A program made the translations under genes and the position numbers. Of a DNA stretch of 64,000 nt, positions 7,494 through 15,994 are shown in pieces. The DNA is taken from the NCBI GenBank assembly GCA_027484025.1, contig JAIXTI010000081.1:62001-126000 (forward strand), in the 5' to 3' direction. The stretch is from a bacterium. GTDB lineage: Bacteria > Gemmatimonadota > Gemmatimonadetes > Gemmatimonadales > Gemmatimonadaceae. The stretch's first letter is position 1. Every line of letters starts with the position of its first letter. Under the pieces are notes generated by a model. The model worked only from the letters and a program-made list of their open reading frames with translations, did not search any database and was not told where the DNA came from.

Positions 7494-10400
7494 TCACGGA
7501 ATGATCCGACCCGGCGTCCACGGCGCACCCTCCGCTTCCGCCCTGCGCTCGAGCGCCGCGAGGTCGTTCGCCACGAATGTCGTGAGCGCCGCATGGATGG
7601 CCGGGTAGCGCTGCATGACGATCGCCAACTGCTGTTGCTGCGTTCCCGTAGGCCCGTGCAGCCCGCCTCCGGCCAACGCCGTGTTCAGGCGCCCGAGCAG
7701 TGAGGTCTCCGTGGGCTCGGAGTAGCGTCCAGGCGTGTTGTCGCCGTTGAGCTGCTCCCGGATGGCACGTAGCTTCGCGGTGGCCGTGCGAACCTCGGCG
7801 TCGAGCGTTGTCGGCTTCGTGACTTGCTGGACGGCGCGCTGGAGCGCATCGAGGCGCGTGCTGATCTCGGCCATCAGCGCGTTGTCGCCGAGCACCTGCC
7901 GCTGCAGCGGCTGGGCGTCACGATAATACGCCACCGCACGCGCGCGCTCGGCCGGTGTGATGGTCGCGTTCGGAAGGAGCTGCACGTCGAACGGTGCAGG
8001 TTGCGTGAGCGCGGTGCGGACGCCCTGCACACGCTTGAACAATTGCACACGATACGTGCCCGGTGCGACGAGCGGTCCGTTGCCGCCAAGCGTGCCGGCA
8101 CCCGCACCACCACCACCACCGCCGAATCCTCCACCGGCACCGCCGCCAGCGCCTTGCATTGGCGTCACGCTCGGCCAGCGCAAGTTCCACGTCACACGAT
8201 TGCTGCCGCCGGTGTTGGTGCCATCGAAACGCGAGACGATCGCGCCACTCGCGTCGCTGATCTCGACCTCGATCGCTGGGGCCTCCTCGTCCTGCTCGGC
8301 CTTGAGCACGGCCCAGCCGGGGAACGGAACATCAGCGCCGCTGCGATTCAGTGCGGTCTCCCGCTGCTGCCGCACCTGGCGCGCGCTGCGCAACGCGGCA
8401 CGCAGGTGATACGTGATGGTTGCACCTACCGGCGGGTTCGGCGCGACGTACAGCGACGCGCCCTGGAACGACACACCGTTGCCGCCGAGCGGTGACGCCT
8501 GCTGGAACTGGTACGTTGGTGACACACCGAGCAATGCTGCCTCGGCGCGGAGCTTCTCCGGCGCAAGGTCGCGAAGTGGCGCGTAGTCGTCGAGGACATA
8601 GATGCCGCGCCCCATCGTGGCAACGACCAGGTCGTTCATCTGCGGCTGAATCGCGATGTCGTATACGGCGATGGTAGGGAGCCCGCCGCGCATCTGCTGC
8701 CAGCGCGCGCCGTCGTCGAACGAGACGAAGAGCCCGAATTCGGTGCCGGCGAAGAGCAGGCCCGGCTTCACAGGATCCTCGCGCACCACATGCGTGGGGC
8801 CACGCGCGGGGAGATCCGCAGAGACGAGCGTCCACGTGCGCCCGCGATCACCGGTGCGTACGAGGTAGGGCTTGAAGTCGCCGCGCTTGAAGTTGTTGAT
8901 CGCGGCATACGCCACGTTGGCATCGTGCGGCGAGGCGGTGACGTACGCGACGAACGACGTATCCGGCACGCCCGGAATGCTCGCAATCTTGCGCCACGTC
9001 TTGCCGCCATCTTCGGTGACCTGCAGCAGTCCGTCGTCGGTGCCGGCGTAGATGAGCCCTTCCATCTTTGGCGACTCCGCGACGGTGGCGATGCTGCCGG
9101 CAAACGAGGTGGAGGTATTGCGCGCCACGGCATCCACGCTCCACAGCCGGCCAAGCATCTTCATCGATGTGCGCGGAATGTTGCGCGAGAGGTCGGGAGA
9201 GATCGGCTTCCAGCTGTCACCCCGATCATCCGAGCGGTACAGCCGCTGCGAGCCGAAGTAGAGCCGCGTGTTGCTGTGCGGGCTGATGATGACCGGCGCG
9301 TCCCAGTACCAGCGCGCGGGATCCTCGCCGATCTCCTCCTCGGGAACGATGCGCACGCTGGTGCCGGTGCGGCGGTCGAAGCGCACAAGGCCACCGTTCT
9401 GCGATTCGGCGTAGACGGTATTGTGGTCTTTCGGGTCGATACGGCTCTGAAAGCCGTCGCCACCGTTGGTCACGAACCAGTCGGAGTTGCGGATGCCGTT
9501 GTTGTTGTTCGTGCGTGTGGGGCCGCAGAACGAATAGTTGTCCTGCGTGCCGCCGCACACGTTGTAGAACGGCGCGTTCATGTCGACGTCAATTTTGTAG
9601 AACTGCGTCACGGGCAGGTTGCCGACGAACTTCCAGGTGCGCGCGCCGTCGAAGCTCTCGTAAATGCCGCCGTCGTTGCCGTTGATGATGTGGTCGGTGT
9701 CTGCCGGATCGACCCAGATGACGTGGTTGTCGACATGCTTGCCCGCTTCACCCAGGCCGGTGAACGTGCGGCCGCCGTCGTTGGACACCTGGTTCTGCAC
9801 GTCCACGGCGTACACGCGGTCGGTGTTGATGGGATCGACCCACAGCTCCGAGTAGTAGAGAGAGCCCGACGAGTATCCACTCTGCCGAGTCCAACTCACG
9901 CCGTTGTCCGAGGAGCGGTACACACCTCCGCGTTGGTTGGCCGCCTCGACGATCGCGTACATGACGTTCGCGTCGGACGGTGCGCGCGCGAGGCCGATGC
10001 GGCCTTCTCCTTCCGGCACGCCGCTCAGCTTCTTCCACGTCTTGCCGCCATCGGTGGAGCGATGGAGTGCCGACTCGGGACCGCCGGCGAGGTAGCCCCA
10101 GACCTGCCGGTGACGTTGCCACGTGCTGGCCACCAGGATGTCGGGATTGCGAGGATCGAGCGAGACGTCGTTCACGCCCGCCCACTTTTCACCGGAGAGG
10201 AGCTTCGTCCACGTTTCGCCACCGTCGGTCGACTTGTAGAGGCCGCGGTCACCGCCCTCGGCCCACAGCGGCCCCTGCGCCGCGACATAGATCACCCGCG
10301 AGTCGCGCGGATCGATCACGATCCGTCCGATGTGCTCCGACTGCCGAAGACCCATGTTGCGCCACGTGCGCCCCCCGTCTTCCGACTTGTAGACACCATC

Positions 10401-10805
10401 GCCGAACGCCACCGCGCGCTGCGCGTTGTTCTCGCCAGTGCCGACCCAGACCACATTCGGATCGCGTGGATCGAGCACCACGGTCCCGGTGGAAAACGTG
10501 CTTTGCGTATCGAAGATCGGCGCCCAGGTCGTGCCGGCGTTTTCGGTCTTCCAGACCCCTCCGGCAGCGACCGCCGCGTACCAGATCTTCTTGTTCGGAT
10601 GGATGGCGAGATCCGCGATGCGCCCCGAGGTGAAGGCGGGGCCGATAAGACGAAAGCGGAAGGCTGCAAGCGCGCTGGCGGGCACTCCACCGGCACGGGC
10701 AGAGTCACCTGCCGGCGCCGAGTCGTTGGCGGCGCGCGCCGGCGGGCGGGTCTGCGCCTGCGTGAGGGTCGCCACGGTGGCGAGGAGGAAGAGCGAGGAT
10801 CTCAT
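7494..10805 (-). CDS. Exported VPS10/sortilin-type beta-propeller protein
   Basis: A 1103-residue protein with a signal peptide (LFLLATVATLTQAQ) and at least ten Asp-box/BNR-like repeats of the type S-x-D-x-G-x-T-W (KSEDGGRTW, KSTDGGETW, RSTDGGKTW, QVTEDGGKTW, RTGDRGRTW). These build the large sortilin-like propeller found in many secreted bacterial proteins. The C-terminal third has a FlgD-like/Ig strand region (NRVTWNLRWPSV), a Gly-rich linker and a helical tail. No glycosidase active site is evident; the role is probably binding or degradation outside the cell. It diverges from the serine hydrolase gene at 11007. Confidence 0.85.
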   Translation of the reverse strand: MRSSLFLLATVATLTQAQTRPPARAANDSAPAGDSARAGGVPASALAAFRFRLIGPAFTSGRIADLAIHPNKKIWYAAVAAGGVWKTENAGTTWAPIFDTQSTFSTGTVVLDPRDPNVVWVGTGENNAQRAVAFGDGVYKSEDGGRTWRNMGLRQSEHIGRIVIDPRDSRVIYVAAQGPLWAEGGDRGLYKSTDGGETWTKLLSGEKWAGVNDVSLDPRNPDILVASTWQRHRQVWGYLAGGPESALHRSTDGGKTWKKLSGVPEGEGRIGLARAPSDANVMYAIVEAANQRGGVYRSSDNGVSWTRQSGYSSGSLYYSELWVDPINTDRVYAVDVQNQVSNDGGRTFTGLGEAGKHVDNHVIWVDPADTDHIINGNDGGIYESFDGARTWKFVGNLPVTQFYKIDVDMNAPFYNVCGGTQDNYSFCGPTRTNNNNGIRNSDWFVTNGGDGFQSRIDPKDHNTVYAESQNGGLVRFDRRTGTSVRIVPEEEIGEDPARWYWDAPVIISPHSNTRLYFGSQRLYRSDDRGDSWKPISPDLSRNIPRTSMKMLGRLWSVDAVARNTSTSFAGSIATVAESPKMEGLIYAGTDDGLLQVTEDGGKTWRKIASIPGVPDTSFVAYVTASPHDANVAYAAINNFKRGDFKPYLVRTGDRGRTWTLVSADLPARGPTHVVREDPVKPGLLFAGTEFGLFVSFDDGARWQQMRGGLPTIAVYDIAIQPQMNDLVVATMGRGIYVLDDYAPLRDLAPEKLRAEAALLGVSPTYQFQQASPLGGNGVSFQGASLYVAPNPPVGATITYHLRAALRSARQVRQQRETALNRSGADVPFPGWAVLKAEQDEEAPAIEVEISDASGAIVSRFDGTNTGGSNRVTWNLRWPSVTPMQGAGGGAGGGFGGGGGGAGAGTLGGNGPLVAPGTYRVQLFKRVQGVRTALTQPAPFDVQLLPNATITPAERARAVAYYRDAQPLQRQVLGDNALMAEISTRLDALQRAVQQVTKPTTLDAEVRTATAKLRAIREQLNGDNTPGRYSEPTETSLLGRLNTALAGGGLHGPTGTQQQQLAIVMQRYPAIHAALTTFVANDLAALERRAEAEGAPWTPGRIIP

Positions 10806-11006
10806 CACGTGAGGAGTGCGGGAAAGGGGGATCATCCAACCGAAAACCAGTGAGCCGAGCGCGTGATCCGGGAGGCAGGATCGCCGGACCATCTCGCCGA
10901 GACCGAGAAGATGGCACATCGCACCCTGCGCGTCACGCAATGTGTCGGCGTGTCAGACCGTTCGGGGCGCGGCGGCGGCAACCTCCAAAACCGGTATCTT
11001 TCCTCC

Positions 11007-11939
11007 ATGACCCGACTCCTCCTCGCTCTCGCGCTGGCAGCCACCCCAACACTCGTCGCCGCGCAAACGACGTCACCGCGTGCGGCCACCACGGGCAGCA
11101 TTCCGCCGAACGCTCTGCAGCAAGAGTTGCTTGGTCGACTTCGTACGCGTCTCGACTCCATTGTTGCGCACGCCGACGGCGTGGTCGGTTACGCCGTGTA
11201 CGACCCAACGAGCGGCGGCGTACCGCTTGCACGGCTGGAACGCGGCATCTTCCCGACAGCGTCCACGATCAAGCTCGCGGTGCTCGATGAGATGTTCCGG
11301 CAATACGACGCGGGCGTCCTTGATATCGATGCCGTACGAACCGTGCCGAAAGAAGCGATCGTGGCGGGCTCCGGCGTGCTGCAACATCTGACCGCCCCTC
11401 AGATGCCCCTGAGGGATATCGCCACCCTGATGATGATCGTCAGCGATAACACAGCAACGAACATCATCATCGACGCGCTCGGCATGGACAAGATCAATGC
11501 GCGCATTGCCGCGCTTGAGATGCCGGACACACGGTTGCGCAGAAAGATGAACGACATGGTGTCTGCGCGACGCGGGGTGGAGAACGTGGCGTCGCCTCGG
11601 GATCTGGCAACGCTGGTGTACAAACTCTGGAACGGAGAGGGACTCACTGGGGCGAGCCGTGATGCCGCGCGGCGCATGTTGTATGCAGTGCCCGGGCGCA
11701 TGCGAAACGCCGTACCGGCGGATGTACGCGTGGCGCTCAAGACCGGAGAGAATCAGGGCGTGCGGGCGGAGGCGGCGGTGGTGGAAGTGCCCGGGCGCTC
11801 CTATGCGATTGCCGTGATGACCACCTATCTCGCCAGTGACCAACGCGGCTCCGACGTGATTGAGGCGATTGCCGGCGAGGTGTACCGCACGATGGCGCGA
11901 CTCGGGAGCGGGGGCGAGTACGGTCGAAAGCTGCCGTGA
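11007..11939 (+). CDS. Class A beta-lactamase-like serine hydrolase, exported
   Basis: A 310-residue exported enzyme with signal peptide (LLLALALAATPTLVAAQ) and class A beta-lactamase motifs: S86-T-I-K89, S146-D-N148 and K245-T-G247. The region that should carry the deacylating Glu (ExxLN) reads TRLRRKMNDM and lacks it, as in a group of class A-related hydrolases annotated simply as serine hydrolases. Hydrolysis of beta-lactams is therefore uncertain. The ATG at 11007 opens the signal peptide. It is convergent with the VOC gene, only 15 bp away. A second, distinct member of the family is at 24648-25634. Confidence 0.8.
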   Translation: MTRLLLALALAATPTLVAAQTTSPRAATTGSIPPNALQQELLGRLRTRLDSIVAHADGVVGYAVYDPTSGGVPLARLERGIFPTASTIKLAVLDEMFRQYDAGVLDIDAVRTVPKEAIVAGSGVLQHLTAPQMPLRDIATLMMIVSDNTATNIIIDALGMDKINARIAALEMPDTRLRRKMNDMVSARRGVENVASPRDLATLVYKLWNGEGLTGASRDAARRMLYAVPGRMRNAVPADVRVALKTGENQGVRAEAAVVEVPGRSYAIAVMTTYLASDQRGSDVIEAIAGEVYRTMARLGSGGEYGRKLP

Positions 11940-11954
11940 TCGGGAAGCCACGCG

Positions 11955-12377
11955 CTACTGGTCCCAGTACTCGCCGGCGCGATAGTTCCCGAAGTACCAC
12001 ACGTGATTCTCAATATCGAGGACTTCGTATCCCCTCGCGCCGTAGTCTTCTGTTCGAAGCTCGCGAATGACTTTGGCGCCCGCAGCGACGGCGACTTTGT
12101 AGTGCGCATCCGGATCTTCGACATAGACGTTCAGTGCCTGAGACACGCCGGGCATTCCGACTGGGCTCAGGCGGCCAAGCTCCGGCTTAGTCGAACCGAC
12201 CATTACGACGCCTGTACCTAAGCTCAGTTCCGAGTGCTCGATCCTGCCGCCCGCTCCCGGAAGGACAAATCTCTTCACGAAGCCAAAGGCTTGGCAAAGC
12301 CACTCGATTGCGGCCGGCGCATCGTTGTACGTAATGCTCGGGTAGATGTCTGAGGGACTGCGGTACACGCTTGGCAC
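11955..12377 (-). CDS. VOC (glyoxalase/PhnB-like) family protein
   Basis: A 140-residue vicinal-oxygen-chelate protein. The phrase SITYNDAPAAIEWLCQAFGF is the typical opening of PhnB-like members, followed by GRIEHSELSLGTGVVMV and the C-terminal LDIENHVWYFGNY. These proteins act as lyases, dioxygenases or antibiotic-binding proteins, and the metal ligands cannot be assigned safely. The GTG at 12377 is chosen because it opens the first strand; the frame also runs upstream without sense. A decayed attC lies 40 bp upstream, so it is probably a cassette gene whose own 3' attC is lost. Confidence 0.75.
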   Translation of the reverse strand: MPSVYRSPSDIYPSITYNDAPAAIEWLCQAFGFVKRFVLPGAGGRIEHSELSLGTGVVMVGSTKPELGRLSPVGMPGVSQALNVYVEDPDAHYKVAVAAGAKVIRELRTEDYGARGYEVLDIENHVWYFGNYRAGEYWDQ

Positions 12378-12415
12378 GATGCGATTCCTGTTCGGTGAGA
12401 GGCGGCGTTGCCATT

Positions 12416-12553
12416 GTGGCCTAACGGGTTTTCGCGTGTTCAGAAACATTGCCAACGCTGGCAACGAGTGGGTGCTCACGCCGAGGCTTTTTCTGTGAGG
12501 CCAAAGCGAGCGCAGCGAGCGTCCGAAGATGCCCGTCTGCAGCAAGTGCCGCC
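12416..12553 (-). repeat. Decayed attC site
   Basis: The left end reads GGCCTAACGGG, a good core. The centre contains aaagcgagcgcagcgagcg, shared with the sites at 21853 and 28647, and the right arm gcccgtctgcagcaagtgcc corresponds to gccctgccagcagcaacg of the intact site. The right core GTTRRRY is mutated beyond use (gccaga). Confidence 0.55.
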
Positions 12554-12651
12554 AGACCGCGCCCCGCGGCTCAAGCGTCCGGGCGTGGCCCCGATCGTTA
12601 CGCAACACGCCCCTTCCCTGCCGGCCCCACATCGCGGCTACATATTGCAGC

Positions 12652-13959
12652 ATGGCCCAGCCACGTGATGTTGCCGCCCGTGTATTGTTGCCTCGCCAAC
12701 GGGTACGTACCCTGTCTGCCGTCCTGGCGCGCGCGTCTGCGATCGTGTGCTTCGCCGCGATCAGTGTCGGCTGCGCGCGTGACGCGTCCCCCGCACTCGG
12801 TCCGGATCTTACCGATCCGCGTCGTGACACCACGGCGCAGACACCACCCACCGGCGCGCCTTTGCGGCCCGCGTCGTGGTCGTTTACCGGCCCTACGCCG
12901 TCACCGGTGCCATTCAATGAACCGGGATGGGACGTGCAGATTCATTCGCGCGATCGCGACACGTGGCTCACGCCGCAACCGGTCGACGCCCATCACGCCG
13001 CCGATTGTGGCCCGCATCCCGGCACGCACGCCGTTACACGCTACGAGCAGATGGTGTTTCGCTGCCGCGACCATCTGATGACGTCGATCCGGGCGGACGG
13101 CTATGGCGTCGTGGTGCTCTCCCCCGATCGCATGCTCGATTGGACGGCGGGCGAGGCCGTGCTGCGTTTTGATGTGTCCACCTTTCGCAGCTCATCGCGC
13201 GATTGGATCAAAGTGTGGCTCAGCCCGTTCAACGCGCAGCTTCCCGTACCAGCTGGCGCGTTTGTCCCCGACCTCAATGGTCCGCCCGAAGACGCCGTCT
13301 TTGTCGAGATGACGGCCAACGGCAATCTCTGCGCGCGTGTCGTGCGCGACTTCGTGATCAGCGAGCTCCCGTGCGACGCCTGGCGGGATCTGGCCGAACG
13401 CGTACCGCCCAGTGCCACGGCGCGCACCACCGTGGAGATCCGGCTCTCGCGCACTCATGTGCGCGTGGCGCTCCCACAACACAACATTGTGCTGGCGGAC
13501 GCCGCCTTCCCCGCCCCGCTCCGCTTTGCGCAGGGCGTGATACAGTTCGCGCACTACTCGTACACGCCTGGGAAATGCGACGGGTGCACCGGCGCCAACA
13601 CGTGGCACTGGGATGAGGTACACGCCGCGCCGAGCGTGCCGTTCACCATCATCCGCGCGGATCGTCGGCACGTGGACGGCGCCGGCGGCGAGGTGCGATT
13701 CGCGAGCCCGGCTCCGCGCAACGCATCGCTCCGTTTCGTCGCCGCCGGCGTGGCGCCGGAAGTGAGCTTCGACGGAGGCACTCGATGGATGCCGGCTCAG
13801 CCGCAACGCGTGTCCAAGGAGGCCGACCCCGTGCGGCAGTACTGGATGCCGGTTCCCCAAGGCACCGACCGCGTGGCGATTCGTCCCGGTGCGCCTATCA
13901 CATGGTGGCCACACCGCGACGTGTGGATCGCCCGAGACTTCGCGCTGTGGGCACGCTGA
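12652..13959 (+). CDS. Lipoprotein of unknown function, 435 residues
   Basis: Not recognised. A basic N-terminal region of about 30 residues is followed by a hydrophobic stretch and a lipobox ISVGCARD, so it is likely a lipoprotein with a rather long signal. The mature part is beta-rich with many Trp and Asp residues and two CxxC-like pairs (GKCDGC), resembling secreted carbohydrate-binding or lectin-like proteins; this is inference. ATG at 12652 is the first start after the attC remnant. It is antiparallel to the array direction. Confidence 0.6.
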   Translation: MAQPRDVAARVLLPRQRVRTLSAVLARASAIVCFAAISVGCARDASPALGPDLTDPRRDTTAQTPPTGAPLRPASWSFTGPTPSPVPFNEPGWDVQIHSRDRDTWLTPQPVDAHHAADCGPHPGTHAVTRYEQMVFRCRDHLMTSIRADGYGVVVLSPDRMLDWTAGEAVLRFDVSTFRSSSRDWIKVWLSPFNAQLPVPAGAFVPDLNGPPEDAVFVEMTANGNLCARVVRDFVISELPCDAWRDLAERVPPSATARTTVEIRLSRTHVRVALPQHNIVLADAAFPAPLRFAQGVIQFAHYSYTPGKCDGCTGANTWHWDEVHAAPSVPFTIIRADRRHVDGAGGEVRFASPAPRNASLRFVAAGVAPEVSFDGGTRWMPAQPQRVSKEADPVRQYWMPVPQGTDRVAIRPGAPITWWPHRDVWIARDFALWAR

Positions 13960-13966
13960 GCGGTGA

Positions 13967-14251
13967 ACGGCCCGCGCTCGCCACACCCCGCTCGCCATCG
14001 GCTCCTGGCTCTACCGACTCCTGTACGGTTTCTGGTTCACGCTCACGGGTGGTCTCGGACCCAGGGAGCACTTCGACGGTCCGTTCGACGCGGTGATGGC
14101 GTTCTTCTATCTGCCCGACCTCGTCGTCGTGGACGCACTCGTGCGCGCAACGGGCCGGACGCGTCATCCGGCATTCGTGTGGGTCAGCGCAAGGATTCTC
14201 GCTGCCGGTAGCGCTGTGCTCTGCGTTGGCACCTACTACTTCGGGCGCTAG
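13967..14251 (+). pseudogene. Small membrane protein fragment without a proper start
   Basis: This frame encodes SWLYRLLYGFWFTLTGG...MAFFYLPDLVVVDALVRATG...ARILAAGSAVLCVGTYYFGR, with two or three convincing membrane segments and a clean stop. No ATG, GTG or TTG precedes the first membrane segment in frame; the nearest start is the GTG-ATG pair at 14093-14098. A GTG coupled to the preceding stop (13963) is in another frame, so a single frameshift would restore a full gene. I infer a frameshifted or truncated gene. Confidence 0.4.
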
Positions 14252-14394
14252 TACTGGGGACCCGCGATTGAAGAACGCTTCGCCCGGCGGGAACAGCACC
14301 ACGAACTCCGGGGCGTCGGCACACTGCGTCCAATACCTCTTGGCGGACCAACGTTGCACATGACCGCGCAACGCGGCGGCGAGGTGCGACGCCC

Positions 14395-15057
14395 TCAATA
14401 CAGCCGCGACGGCACCACGTGGAGCATGACAAAGAACGTGCTATTGCGCGAAGTGCCGGCTTGGCGCTCGCTGTCGAGGAGACCGAGTTCATACCGCCCC
14501 TCCACGCCGAAAATGCTGCCATCCCTTGCTCGCCTCTCCAGCCCGAGGCCAAGCATCACGCCAGCATCGACGCGTCGCATGCGATAGTCCCGCGCAAAGG
14601 GCGCGGTGAGCACCTGGTCGCACCGTTCACTCGCCGAGATGGCTTGCAGTCCTTGCAAGCGACAGGTCGCGAGCACCGCCACGGTCGGCCCCAGCGAGAG
14701 TACGGGACTCAGCGCCGCGCCGGTCGGCGCCAGTGCCCCGAGACGCAAGAGCACCGGAACCTCCACATAGCCGAGCGTACGCGTCGGCTTGCTCGCTGGG
14801 CCGTACCCTTTGGGCACCCAGAGCAATTCCGTCTGCAGCACCGTCCGACGCCGAAGGGAGTGACGATAGGTGAGACCCGCCGCCACGGCGTTCCGGTTTT
14901 GGTAGGAGCCGGCGGTACCATTGCCATACGTCGTGATGATGTCGGACGTCGTCCGCGCGACCGTCAGACCCACGTGCTGGGCGCGGAGGCCGGCGAGTGG
15001 CACGAAGACCCCCACGAGCGCCATGAGCGGAATCAAGAGACGTCTGCGGTTGTGCAT
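14395..15057 (-). CDS. Outer-membrane beta-barrel protein (PorT-like)
   Basis: A 220-residue exported protein: signal peptide LLIPLMALVGVFVPLAGLRAQ, then amphipathic strands alternating with short turns (VAAGLTYRHSLRRRTVLQTELLWVPKGYG, GYVEVPVLLRLGAL) and an aromatic-rich end (FFVMLHVVPSRLY). This is the pattern of the outer-membrane beta-barrel domain family (OMP_b-brl_2/PorT). The gene ends in Tyr, typical of BAM substrates. The start lies next to a decayed attC, as in a cassette with its gene close behind the site. Confidence 0.7.
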   Translation of the reverse strand: MHNRRRLLIPLMALVGVFVPLAGLRAQHVGLTVARTTSDIITTYGNGTAGSYQNRNAVAAGLTYRHSLRRRTVLQTELLWVPKGYGPASKPTRTLGYVEVPVLLRLGALAPTGAALSPVLSLGPTVAVLATCRLQGLQAISASERCDQVLTAPFARDYRMRRVDAGVMLGLGLERRARDGSIFGVEGRYELGLLDSERQAGTSRNSTFFVMLHVVPSRLY

Positions 15058-15140
15058 TTGCAGTGAAAAGAAGGGGGAGGGAACGCGCGTAGCGCGTTTG
15101 CTCGATAGCCGCCTTGTCAGCAGTCGCTGCTCGTACGGCG
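15058..15140 (-). repeat. Decayed attC site, relative of the 27899 site
   Basis: The segment cgcgtagcgcgtttgctcgatagccgcctt...cagcag matches the centre and right arm of the intact site at 27899-27996 (cgcgaagcgcgtttgctcaatggccgcctt...cagcag). The right core is reduced to CGTACGG; it still nearly pairs with the CCATAAC core of the next site at 15873. The left arm has diverged. Confidence 0.6.
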
Positions 15141-15375
15141 GCTGGCTTTGAGGAGTGCCGGAACGCGCAGTTCCAACTGCCGAAGGCGAGTTCACGCGAG
15201 TCCAAGTTGTGCGATGTGCTGGTCACACTCGTGAACACCCGGAAGGAGGCCGACTGCCAGGTACAACGCTCTGGCCTCGCGCACTCGCCCCTCCATCCGA
15301 TCCTGCCTGGCCTGCTCGACGATCGACGCAGCGACCCGTTATGGCGATTCAGTCGCCGTTGCTTACCCTCCAAAG

Positions 15376-15846
15376 TCACTGGACGGGACACGCGACGCGC
15401 CGTCCGGCGAGGCGTGCTCGGTTCGGTGGTGCAAGTTCATCCGTTGAGAATCTTACAGTACCACGAACGGAGTCTGTCGAGAGCTCACGGAGCATCATCT
15501 CATATCCCCAGTCGACATCGTAGTACTCGATCTCAATTTCACCCGAGGGCCGAGCCGACCAACGTCGCGCTTGCCCGAGGGTGGGCGCGCGATCTCTGTA
15601 CATCTTTACCCATCCCGTCGGTTCCGCAGTCGGCCCGTCCGCATCGGTCGCGAGCCAGAAATTTGCGTGAGAGCCTTTGGCTGGCTCCTCCAGCAGCCAA
15701 GAAGGTCGCCAGCGAGACGCGTCGCCGGTAGAAAGCTGATAGCATCTCGCATTGGCCTCCGTGTCCGACGGCGCAGGTCGTGGGCGTTCGCACCCGGCGA
15801 TGGCGGTGACCAACAGCAGTGCCGCTCCTCTCGTACGTCGATTCAT
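15376..15846 (-). CDS. Small lipoprotein of unknown function
   Basis: A 156-residue lipoprotein: signal GAALLLVTAIAGCERP with lipobox (Cys about residue 18). The mature domain has the phrases RWSARPSGEIEIEYYDVDWGYEMML and VRGTVRFSTDE; no family is recognised. The gene reads in cassette direction between the decayed site at 15058-15140 and the intact attC at 15873. The ATG at 15846 is chosen because upstream in-frame Met codons fall inside the attC sequence. About 235 bp downstream of the stop hold no gene. Confidence 0.65.
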   Translation of the reverse strand: MNRRTRGAALLLVTAIAGCERPRPAPSDTEANARCYQLSTGDASRWRPSWLLEEPAKGSHANFWLATDADGPTAEPTGWVKMYRDRAPTLGQARRWSARPSGEIEIEYYDVDWGYEMMLRELSTDSVRGTVRFSTDELAPPNRARLAGRRVACPVQ

Positions 15847-15872
15847 TGCATTGGTGTGCGCGATGTCCGCCG

Positions 15873-15983
15873 CCATAACGCTGGCGTTGTACTGCAGGGC
15901 CCTGTAACAGGATGCGCCCAGTGAGCGCGGCGAACAAGGGCGCAATCCGTGAAGGCCCTGCCAGTACCAACGCGAGGTTAGAC
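15873..15983 (-). repeat. attC site (cassette 12/13 boundary)
   Basis: Cores CCATAAC and GTTAGAC bound complementary arms (ctgcagggccctgtaacagg / ccgtgaaggccctgccagta). The central stem is gcgcccagtgagcgcggcgaacaagggcgc. It belongs to the main attC subfamily of this array. Confidence 0.85.
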
Positions 15984-15994
15984 ACCCATGCCAC

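Noticed and set aside
8790-10853. Long plus-strand frame opposite the propeller gene
   Set aside because: An antisense shadow caused by high GC; it is His/Arg-rich, without domains, and the minus-strand repeats are unmistakable. The same holds for long shadows opposite 35176-37020, 47875-49365, 49455-51269 and 56511-59294.
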